DNA of 64,000 nucleotides from Rhizophagus irregularis (Eukaryota > Glomeromycota > Glomeromycetes > Glomerales > Glomeraceae): NCBI RefSeq assembly GCF_026210795.1, contig NC_089441.1, forward strand, positions 2,728,001-2,792,000. The letters are read 5' to 3'. Both the position numbers and the translations under genes were made by a program. The notes under the pieces were generated by a model. It was not told the DNA's origin, did no database searches, and worked only from the letters and a program-made list of their open reading frames with translations. This document shows positions 55,404 through 64,000 of this stretch, one piece after another; the first letter of the stretch is position 1; every line of letters begins with the position of its first letter.

Positions 55404-56326
55404 TAGAGCTCCGAAACCTGACCCGACAGATCGGGTGACCCGACGGGTTGACCCGAAATATTCAGGTCAGGTCATCAAATTCATGACCTGACACGGGTCG
55501 GGTCAGTGCTAGTCGGTACCCGACCCGACCCGTTGACCTGACATATATTTGGGTCAAATAAATTAAATAACGCCGAAACTTATAATGATTCCGGCGTTTT
55601 TACATGTAAAATCGAAAAAAAACGCTGGAACTAATGATTCCGGCATTTTTACATGTAAAATCAAAAAGAAAAATGCCAGAACTAATGATTCCGGCGCTTT
55701 TACATGTAAAATCGAAAAAAAAACGCCGAAACTATCAGTTTTAGCGTTTTTACATGTAAAATCAAAAAGGAAAAACGCCGGAACTAATTATTCCGGCGCT
55801 TTTACATGTAAAATCGAAAAATAAACGCTGAAACTATCAGTTTCGGCATTTTTACATGTAAAATCAAAAGAAAACTGCCGGAACTAATGATTCCGACGTT
55901 TTTACATGTAAAATCAAAAAGAAAAACACCGGAACTAATGATTCCGGCGTTTTTACATGTACAATTGAAAAAAAAACGCCGAAACTATCAGTTTCGGCAT
56001 TTTTACATGTAAAATCAAAAAGAAAAACACCGGAACTAATGATTCTGGCGTTTTTACATGTAAAATCAAAAGGAAAAACGCCGGAACAAATAGTTTCGGC
56101 GTTTTATATATAAAAACAAAAAGTAAAAAACATTACAAAACGTTTTTTTACAATATTTAATAATGAAACTTCGGATAACCCGAGTTACCCGAAGTGACCC
56201 GAATACTTTCGGGTCAAATGGGTCAGGTCGGGTCAGAACGGTTTACCCGACCCGACCTGACCTGAAAAAAATTTCGGTTCGGGTTAACCAGGTAACCTGA
56301 CCCGACCCGACCCGTTCGGAGCTCTA
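55404..56326. mobile_element. hAT-type element with tandem hairpin array, copy 1 (923 bp)
   Basis: TIR TAGAGCTCCGAA / TTCGGAGCTCTA, perfect 8-bp TSD GAAAATAT (55396-55403, 56327-56334). Both subterminal regions are packed with ACCCGA/TCGGGT and GACCTGAC words. The middle (55571-56118) is 11 units of about 50 bp. Each unit has a hairpin (stem CGCCGGAA / TTCCGGCG, loop CTAATGA, alternating with a GCCGAAACT / AGTTTCGGC form), the 14-bp palindrome TTTTACATGTAAAA, then an A-rich spacer. CpG-rich by local standards. No credible ORF. Confidence 0.95.
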
Positions 56327-56569
56327 GAAAATATGACCTTAATTATAATTGTCCAGGTTCCATTAAAACTTAATAAAAGCCCTTTTATTATTTATATATT
56401 TCATTATATTTATATTTTTTACAAACTGAACGTATTTGTAAAAGAAAAAGAGATATAGAAGTGCATAGTGTTATTAAAAATGTAATAGTTAACAGAAATA
56501 ATAATCAAAAAAGTTTTATAAGCGTCAAAAGAAAGTTAAAGAAATAGAAATCGATTATACCATTTATAT

Positions 56570-56845
56570 TAGTATTCTGCACAAATCGATTCGTGACATG
56601 ATGTGACTCTGATCACTCCCAAATAATAAAAACGTATTTTACGAATAACTTTTGATCTAGCAGTCCAATTTTGATGATCTTTTTTTATTTTGATCAGGGC
56701 CAACAAGACCTATCGATTAAAAAAAAATTATTGAAATTGGATCACTAGATCTTGAGATAATAATTTTTGGAGGTCAAATTAAGTCTGAATCGAGTCTGAA
56801 TCAAATCGAATTTCAGAGGAGAAATTTGATTCGTGCAGAACACTA
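56570..56845. mobile_element. MITE family 3, copy A (276 bp, hAT-type)
   Basis: TIR left TAGTATTCTGCACAAATC, reverse complement of right TAGTGTTCTGCACGAATC. Perfect 8-bp TSD ATTTATAT (56562-56569, 56846-56853). A reverse-complement relative, interrupted by another element, is at 60805-62506. Confidence 0.92.
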
Positions 56846-56853
56846 ATTTATAT

Positions 56854-57510
56854 CATAGAAGTAAAATACTATGAAATTTCTGTTTCCTACATATAAAACT
56901 TTATAGATTGCAAAGAAAAAAAAACTTATAAAAATTTTTTTTTCTGAGATCTTAAACGTATATTGCAGGTGTTAAATTATGCAATTGTATAACAATATAG
57001 TTGCATTTTATTTGATATAAAAAAATGATCAATATGGCTTATATATAAATGTTACGCCGCATTTTATTATATAAATTCTATCAATCATATGCAAATCAGC
57101 AATTAAGTTTTTATTATTATAATAAAGTATGAATATTTATAAACTATAGATTTAATTATTATTGAATTTCAATTTATGCTTTTTTTTAAGATGTTTTCTT
57201 AATGCAATTTCATATTTTTTTAATATTAAAATTTACTCTTGATAAGTTCTTCTAATTTAAATGATGATTTATTTTCTTTATATAGTTTGTCATTCTTATT
57301 ATCATCTATTATAATATTTTTCCTAGGTCTTTCTTACTACTTAATTATACTTTTGCTTATATTTTATAGGAACTGACTTTAATTTTTTAATTTATACTTT
57401 AGTAATAATAAATTATTAATTTTAATTAAAAATAAAGGTAATATTATATATAATCAAATAATTAATCAATTTACCTTAACATTTATTGAACTCAATATTA
57501 TGAATAATGA
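56854..57510. other. AT-rich non-coding stretch
   Basis: No ORF, repeat or RNA gene that I can support. Confidence 0.4.
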
Positions 57511-58237
57511 GTAGTATTCTAAAAGAATTAGGTCAAATTCAGATCATTTAACTTGATTCATGTTTAATTATTTGACATGAGTCTTATATTTAATCTGACT
57601 TGTCAGATCAGACCTTTTGCTTAACTTGGGTTGACTCAAATTGACCAAATATTCATATTTAAAATATTTATAAATATTTATATTATATGATTTTTAATTT
57701 TTAACTTTATTTATATATAGAATAAGTGAGGCTGAGAAATTAACTTTTGGAAAGCAAACTTATTTAAGAAGTTTAAAAAAGTACTTAATCTTTAAACAGA
57801 TCAAAATCAAGATGTTCTACTATGATAGAAAATATATGATTTAATAATATTAGTATATTATATTAGATTTTATTAATTCGTTATAAAAATATATATTATA
57901 GTTAAATATAATAGAGTATTTACAATTTTATACCTAACAGTAATAATAAGAAATTATCTTGTAATTATTGAATAATATTAAAATTGGTTAAATTTTTTTT
58001 ACCTGTAATTAAAAGTGTTATAGTTGAAAATTTTTCTGAAAAAACTAGCTAAAAGAAGTAATCTAAAACCAAATACAAATCACATGTGTACTATGCATTT
58101 AAAATCAAGCTGAATATAAAAAGAATTTAATAAAAATTATATATTTTAAATATCTAAAAATTTTATTTGGATTTAGATTATCTAGAAATTATGAATGTAT
58201 CCTCAAATCTAATCTAACTCGACCCTTTTAAAATACT
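57511..58237. mobile_element. Probable inverted-repeat element of about 0.73 kb
   Basis: Left AGTATTCTAAAAGAATTAGG, reverse complement of right AGTATTTTAAAAGGGTCGAG. Flanking 9-mers AATAATGAG and AATAATAAG differ by one transition. Internal GTCAAATTCAGATC / TGACTTGTCAGATCAGACC words resemble decayed subterminal motifs. Strongly decayed. Confidence 0.55.
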
Positions 58238-58599
58238 AATAATAAGGTTTTTATTACATTTTCTATAAGATACTAATGAATATACCCTTTTTTTATCTAA
58301 TTTACATCTCCTATAATAAGAATTATTAATTACATTAATTATAAGTATTACTATAATCAGTGTTATTATGAGATACAGATATGGACATGGGACAGCCGGA
58401 ATTGGACAGTTCCTGTTTGTGTCCTGTACTTTTTATGTCCTGGATATATTACAGATATTATATATAAATCACATGATTATTTTATTTATGATTTAAATAA
58501 AAGTTTATATTTAAAATAATGATTATTGATTAATAATTAGTATATTTATGTTTAAATGTAAAATAACAATTAATTATTTATTATTTTGCAGAATTAACA
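58238..58599. other. Non-coding spacer
   Basis: 58381-58446 is a less AT-rich patch with GGACATGGGACAG, GGACAG and GTCCTG words (possible decayed element end). No gene. Confidence 0.35.
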
Positions 58600-60480
58600 T
58601 CAAAGACACAGCAAATTAATTTACATCAATTATTAGAATGGTAAATTTACATTTATATTATTAAAGAGTGTTAACAAATTCCATTTAGCACTAATATCAT
58701 TAGCAGGATGAGTAACATCACCTATTGGTGTATTACTTTGTTCTTCAGTTTCTTCATCAAGCTCAGCATTTTTCTCGTTCTTTAGCATTTCAGCCCAACC
58801 TTGAAGATATTTATTAAAATCATTTTCTAGCTAGGGTTCAGTAATTTCAATCTAGCCTAGCATTACCCAAAAAAAAAAGCACTGGTCATATGACTTTTTA
58901 AAAATCATCGCATCTGTCACACTTCTCAGTGTTTTTATTATTTATATTTATCTGAAGGACTTGGTTTTTTTCGAGTTGATAAAAACTTATTCGTCACATG
59001 TTATATGTCACTACACTATTCATATGACTATGCATAATTCTGCATAATGCCGGCCACCAGTACTTTTTTTGGGATAACGCTAGTGTAGTTGTAATTTCAT
59101 CATCTAAATTATCTTCTATTGGTTCAAAATTAATTTCTAAATTAGCAGCTGAACTATTATCTCTAATATTTTCCAAACCATTTATATTATTGAAATGTTG
59201 ATTAATATCAGTTTCATTTGCATTATTAATATCTAATGTAGGTTTAATAGATAATGGATTATTATGAAAATGATGGGCATATGTAATTTCAGCTCTTAAT
59301 TTGCAGCTTTAGATGACTATATATTAAAAAATTAATGTTAGAATATATATGTTTTTAATAAAATATAAATATAAAATATATCATTAATCTATTACACCAG
59401 TTTGTTTGTAAAAACTCCATGCAGCTCTAAAGCCTTTTTATAGAAGCATTTATACATATATTAAAAATTTTACAAGCTACAAAATCCAATTCATTTGTAG
59501 AAACACTAATATAGTACCAATAACACCAAATGTTATTATCAAATTGTCTATAAGCTTCAAGATCAAATGGATATTTAGCTAGCCAGAAATCATTAAATTC
59601 ATAGAGTATACATTTTGGTTTTTTTTCAGATCATGTACAATAATAGTACATTAGCCACTTTTCAAATGCTGAATAATTGACACTAGAAATTGTATTATTA
59701 AATTTAAATTGATTCATTCAGTATTCAGGATATAACAAATAAGATAGTAATAGGAGTGATTATTCCTAATCTTTCTAACATTTTTCCAATTATCTAAAAA
59801 TTTGCTTAGCAAGTGTGTAATCTGAATAATTCAACTAAAATTGAACCAAATAATTCATATTATATACTATCAGAAAAAAACGCATCTTATCATATTATAG
59901 TAAATTAAGTAATTTACAATATAGCAGATAGATCAAGAATTTTATTAATAAGCATAATTTGATCCTAGAATATAGAAAAGTTAATAATCTCAAATATTTC
60001 ACGTGATAAAGTTGGTGTTTCTCCTTGCTGACAATGTATTTCAACAATTGGTAATTTAAAATTAATAGTTAGAATCTAATAAAAAAAATTAGAATTAAGT
60101 TTATATCTATTGCTAATTTTTAATTAATTATTAAATTATTTAAATATGCTTATTACTTGTTGAGTTTTTAAAAGACTAATATATATATTATAAAGACTAT
60201 ATATTCCATCATGTCTCTTTTGGAACAGATATTGCAATATGTTTTTTATATGTTTCATTTGCTGATTTCATAAATGTCCAATAAAGTATTTATGATTTGA
60301 ATTGTTAAAATAAGTAACAAGCTAAATACTATGATTAACAGTAATTTTAAATTCAGTAGATTCTTTAAAAATTTTGCCTACATAAAGTCAGATTTATTGA
60401 TTTTCTTGTAAAATTTTTGAAGTTAAAATATAATAAAAGATAAAGTCATAGGACTGTTTGCACAGCAAAAGGATAAAACT
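58600..60480 (-). pseudogene. hAT transposase pseudogene, C-terminal half
   Basis: Minus-strand blocks: EYxMNQFKFNNTISSVNYSA, FEKWLMYYYCT, KPKCILYEFNDFWLAKYPFD, LEAYRQFDNNIWCYWYYISV, STNELDFVACKIFNICINAS, KRL stop SCMEFLQTNW (59770-59390). These match the hAT dimerisation-type region with pattern ELxxxAcrIfsicvNaaSvERLWS; TGA replaces its Trp. After a spacer come ENIRDNSSAANLEINFEPIE and the terminal NDFNKYLQGWAEMLKNEKNA, HPANDISAKWNLLTLFNN (to about 58665). Stops and shifts throughout. It differs from the BED-hAT at 25444. Confidence 0.65.
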
Positions 60481-60739
60481 TACCAGTATCATGCAATGAG
60501 TTTAAAGATGAGTAGGCGGCATATTTCTAGCTTTAGATCAGCCTTAAAAGTAGCCTGATGGGAATGTTTTTTACCACAATTACTGTCTATTTGAGGAATT
60601 TATAAAATACTCAGTAATATAGATGACCTCTTGAGGATAATAGGATACTAACCCAATGATATCTCAAAAAGAGGTAAAGGAAGACCTGGCCGTAAACTAA
60701 TAGCAAAATAAAAAAGTAAAAAAATAAAACTAGGGGTTG
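60481..60739. other. Non-coding spacer
   Basis: No ORF. 60520-60660 is less AT-rich than average and may belong to the body of the SINE-like sequence that follows. No firm call. Confidence 0.3.
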
Positions 60740-60804
60740 ATCACTTTAGTGCAGTTGTTAAAGCGGCACTTCTTCATATAGCCTGAGTATGATAAGGTCG
60801 CAGA
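60740..60804 (+). repeat. tRNA-like segment, possible SINE head, truncated
   Basis: TAGTGCAGTTGTTAAAGCGG resembles an A box (TRGYNNARNNGG), and AAGGTCGCAG resembles the bases just before a B box (GGTTCGANTCC). The B box itself is absent because MITE family 3 copy B begins there. No cloverleaf can be completed, so it is not called as a tRNA. Confidence 0.3.
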
Positions 60805-62506
60805 TAGTGTTACGTACAAATCAAATTTCTTCTCTGAAATTCGATTCGATTTGGATTTGATTTGACCTCCAAAAATTATTATCTCAGAATCTAGTAATCC
60901 AATTTCAATGATCTTTTTTTTAATCGATAGGTCTTATTATCCTGATCAAAATAAAAAAGGATTATCAAAATCAAACCACTAGATCAAAAGTTATTTGCAA
61001 AATACATTTTTATTATTCAGGAACAATCAGGGTCATACCATGTCATGTAAAGCTTCGCAACTTAATCTGAAAGATTGGATAACCCGACAGGTTGATCTGA
61101 AATATTCAGGTCAAGTTATCAAATTCATGACCTGACACTGGTCAGATTAGTACTAGTCAGTACCTGATCCAACCTGTTGACCCAACATATATTTGGGTCA
61201 AATAAATTAAAAAATACCAAAACTAATAGTTCTGGCGGTTTTGTATATAAAATCAAAAGAAAAACTGCTAGAACTAATAATTCTGGCATTTTTACATGTA
61301 AAATCGAAAAAAAAATGCTGAAACTAATAGTTTTGGTATTTTTACATGTAAAATCAAAAAAAAATGCCAGAACTAATGATTCTGGCATTTTTATATGTAA
61401 AATTGAAAAAAATGCTAAAACTAATAGTTTCAGTAATTTTACATGTAAAATCAAAAGGAAAAATACCAAAATTAATGATTCTAGCATTTTTACATGTAAA
61501 TTAAAAAAAAAATGCTAAAACTATTAGTTTTGGCATTTTTACATATAAAATCAAAAAGAAAAACACCAGAACTAATAATTCCAGTATTTTTACATGTAAA
61601 ATTGAAAAAAAATACTGAAACTAATAGTTTTAGCGTTTTTAAATGTAAAATCAAAAAGAAAAATGCTGGAACTAATGATTCTGGCATTTTTACATGTAAA
61701 ATAAAAAAATACCAAAACTAATAGTTTTAGCATTTTTAGATGTAAAATTAAAAAGAAAAATGCTGAAACTAATGATACTGGCGTTTTTATATATAAAATT
61801 GAAAAAAAATGCCAAAACTATCAAAACTATCAATTTCAGCATTTTTACATGTAAAATCAAAAAAAAAAATGCTGGAACTAATAATTCTGGCGGTTTTACA
61901 TGTAAAATCAAAAAAATACTGAAACAATCAGTTTTAGCATTTTTACATAAAATCAAAATAAAAAATGCCAAAACTAATGATTCTGGCATTTTTATATGTA
62001 AAATTAAAAAAAAAATGCTGAAACTAATAGTTTTGGCATTTTTACATGTAAAATTATAAAGAAAAATGCCAAAACTAATAATTCTGACGTTTTATATAAT
62101 TACATGTAAAATTAAAAAGAAAAATGCCAGAACTAATAATTCCAGTATTTTTACATGTAAAATCGAAAAAAATGCCAAAATTAATAGTTTTGGCATTTTT
62201 ATATATAAAATAAAAAGTAAAATACTGGAACTCTTGAACCTGACGTTTTTTGTATAATTAATAAAAAAAACATTACAAAACGTTTTTTTACTTGAAATAT
62301 TCAGTATAATAATAAAACTTCAGGTAACCTGAGTTACTTGAAGTGACCTGAATACTTTCAAATCAAGTTGGTCAGGTTAAGTCAGAACGGTTTACATGAC
62401 CTAACCTGATCAGAAAAAAAATTTCAGTTCAGGTTAACCAGGTAATCCAACCTGACCTAACCCGTATAGAGCTCTAGTGTTATAAATCAATTCATGCGGA
62501 ATACTA
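60805..62506. mobile_element. MITE family 3, copy B, split by the hairpin-array element
   Basis: Reverse complement of copy A: left TAGTGTTACGTACAAATC, right end AATTCATGCGGAATACTA. The interior (60835-61040) parallels copy A base for base with many transitions. The match stops at 61047 and resumes at 62477, where the hAT-type element is inserted. Its own TSD is no longer clear. Confidence 0.82.
61048..62476. mobile_element. hAT-type hairpin-array element, copy 2 (1,429 bp, transition-decayed)
   Basis: Ends TAAAGCTTCGCAA and ATAGAGCTCTA, versus TAGAGCTCCGAA and TCGGAGCTCTA in copy 1. About 21 units of roughly 50 bp (61211-62270) with the same hairpin plus TTTTACATGTAAAA layout, but nearly every CG in copy 1 reads TG or CA here. 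Flanking 8-mers ATGTCATG and GTGTTATA differ only by transitions, consistent with a decayed TSD. Spurious repeat-encoded ORFs (Phe/Thr/Lys-rich) run on both strands. Confidence 0.92.
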
Positions 62507-62605
62507 ACACAAATTCAGTTCTACTAATTACAGAAATTAAAATAAATTTTATTGCAGATGCTACCATCAATAGCGTGAAGGTACAGGGATTAGTATAATT
62601 AGACT

Positions 62606-62829
62606 AGAACCCTGCTTACTTATAATAAAGGTCATTGTAGAAAATTGGCCCTTTACTGATAGTTTTTACCTTACTTTTTTCTTAAATTCTATTGGTTAAT
62701 TAGCTAAAAGGAAAAAAATCATAACAATGTAACATAAAATTTCCTTTTATAGTAGAAACTGCAAAGAATTTTATATATGATTTTTACTTTAGGCTTGGGG
62801 TGACCTATCTTATAAGTAAGCAGGATCCT
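62606..62829. mobile_element. MITE family 2 (CCGCTTACTT), copy 3, 224 bp
   Basis: Left AGAACCCTGCTTACTTATAA, reverse complement of right AGGATCCTGCTTACTTATAA. Perfect 8-bp TSD ATTAGACT (62598-62605, 62830-62837). Shortest and best-bounded member of the family; it sets the TSD length at 8 bp. Confidence 0.9.
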
Positions 62830-62945
62830 ATTAGACTGCATCATCGTGAATTAGTGTGTACAGTTAAGTTGTATATTTTAACAAAGGGTTATAATATCCT
62901 TCTAACGTTCCCTAAGAGGCTATTGGCATCTCTATAAAAAAAAAT

Positions 62946-63425
62946 ATTACATTTAAAATATATTTAATTTTCTTTAAAATATATTTAATTTTCTTTAAAA
63001 TATACTTAATTTTCTTTAAAATATACTTAATTTTCTTTAAAATATACTTAATTTTCTTTAAAATATACTTAATTTTCTTTAAAATATACTTAATTTTCTT
63101 ATTTTATACTTAAAATATACTGAAAATTGAATTTTCGCAAAATTTGAATTAAATTGTATTTAATATATACTTAAAATATATTTAATTTACATTTAAATTT
63201 TGCCTATTTCAGTATATTTTAAGGATATTTAAAATAAGAATATTTAAGTATATTATTATATACTTAAATTATACTTAAATGATATTTAATTTTTGCCTAT
63301 TTTAGTATATTTTAAGTATAAAATAAAATTTTAAATATATTTTAAATATAAAATAAAATTTTAAATATATTTTAAATATAAAATAAAATTTTAAGTTTAT
63401 TTTAAGTATATTTTAGCAAAAATAT
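62946..63425. repeat. AT-only tandem repeats
   Basis: 62955-63115: about eight copies of the 21-bp unit AAAATATACTTAATTTTCTT+T. 63300-63415: three to four copies of a roughly 30-bp unit containing ATATAAAATAAAATTTTAA. Both are built of the same AATATA and TTTAA words, and the block is partly self-complementary. Confidence 0.85.
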
Positions 63426-63429
63426 TTTT

Positions 63430-64000
63430 TATAGGGCATGTGCACAGTCTTGTCTTTAAGGTCACTACTATACCTTGGAGGAACTTCCTATTCAAATAGT
63501 CACTTCATGATACCGTTTGGAATCTTTAGGGACTAAATGGTTGTCTTAAATGATAAAGCTAAAGATGCAATATCTTTGTGGTAGTTTGACCTTCTATTAG
63601 GTCTTAGATCAACCAAGGTGTTTATGCACAAAACAGATAGTTCATGGTTATGGAATTCGATTCCCTACTCTTTGGGTCCTAATTGGTGATTCCTAGTGAT
63701 TGATACCTATCTAAGTAGTCATTACAAAGTATATTATTTGAGGTAAAAAACTGTATTATCGTTGTTGGGTAATTGTGGACTGTAGTGGCCTTTGAGTGAG
63801 ACTTCGTATCTAAAATAGTGGTATGGATAATGTTACGATCTGGATGAATTCATCATTTGTTCAATTCAGTCTGAAAATAAATGGATGATCTGGATGAAAA
63901 TCTGGATTTAATTCAGATGAGAAAGTTATATGTACAATCAAAATGATTCAGATCCAATCTGTTAAAACATAGAGGTAACAGATAACGGATTGATCTGGAT
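63430..64000. other. Less AT-rich non-coding end of window
   Basis: No ORF of note. 63830-64000 repeats GATCTGGATGAA-type words (GATCTGGAT at 63838, 63888 and 63992), reminiscent of the decayed subterminal motifs of the hAT-type elements. Possibly the start of another element that leaves the window. Confidence 0.4.

Noticed and set aside
55571-56118. CRISPR-like array (regular repeats with spacers)
   Set aside because: Units are contiguous, the whole unit is repeated including the spacer, the element has transposon ends, and the genome is eukaryotic.
60740-60804. Functional tRNA gene
   Set aside because: No B box, no acceptor stem pairing and no anticodon arm can be completed.
61125-62257. 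Repeat-type ORFs on both strands of the hairpin array (also 55585-55824)
   Set aside because: They follow the roughly 50-bp tandem unit and shift with indels. No conserved start or codon bias.

Overview
The window looks like the nuclear genome of a very AT-rich, transposon-laden fungus. The short GT-AG introns (about 50-90 bp), the multi-copy transposase families and the transition-decayed repeats fit an arbuscular mycorrhizal fungus (Glomeromycotina, Rhizophagus-like). That is an inference from composition and remembered families, not from a search. No rRNA, clear tRNA, CRISPR or bacterial-type feature is visible. Only one gene looks like an ordinary intact host gene: 46055-47794 (+), five exons, 484 codons, unrecognised. 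Almost everything else is mobile DNA, most of it broken.

Layout. 1-1001: TTF-finger/hAT-type transposase remnant. 1502-7951: a SANT/trihelix-like gene, a large CACTA-type (Tnp2) transposase and a divergent acidic/basic gene, possibly one decayed multi-gene element. 9717-12084: a small inverted-repeat element and a decayed transposase-like gene with a 244-bp MITE inside it. 12193-17687: a MULE (element C) whose left end was invaded by an ORF1-only non-LTR retroelement. 17954-25384: a cluster of these ORF1-only retroelements (half-LINEs), with nesting and clear target-site duplications. 25444-27253: BED-finger hAT transposase. 27417-29385: retroelement fragments, a third MITE copy and a foldback. 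30249-33176: a pogo/Tigger-type element with an 812-bp TA-flanked element in its DNA-binding region. 33746-36473: a MITE-family element enclosing a non-autonomous MULE (element A) that carries a roughly 30-copy, 30-bp minisatellite. 36630-40471: a FAR1/MULE pseudogene (element E) split by an insertion rich in purines on the + strand. 40795-44429: a decayed multi-copy gene broken by at least three inverted-repeat elements and abutted by another. 45544-45929: hAT MITE just upstream of the intact host gene. 48463-49309: two MITEs. 50302-53847: MULE element B (MULE + SWIM + zinc knuckle) with a perfect 9-bp TSD. 53997-62829: several MITEs, a hAT pseudogene, and two copies of a hAT-like element filled with tandem hairpin units. 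The last kilobase is AT repeats and non-coding sequence.

Themes. Many stops in the transposon genes are CGA to TGA or TGG to TGA changes. Several are proven by comparing paralogues inside this window, which points to cytosine deamination or RIP-like inactivation. Perfect TSDs (8 bp for hAT-type, 9 bp for MULE-type, 12-19 bp for retroelements, TA for pogo-type) fix many element boundaries without any database. The most unusual items are the hairpin-array hAT elements (55404-56326 and 61048-62476), the minisatellite-carrying MULE (33992-35699) and the half-LINE cluster.
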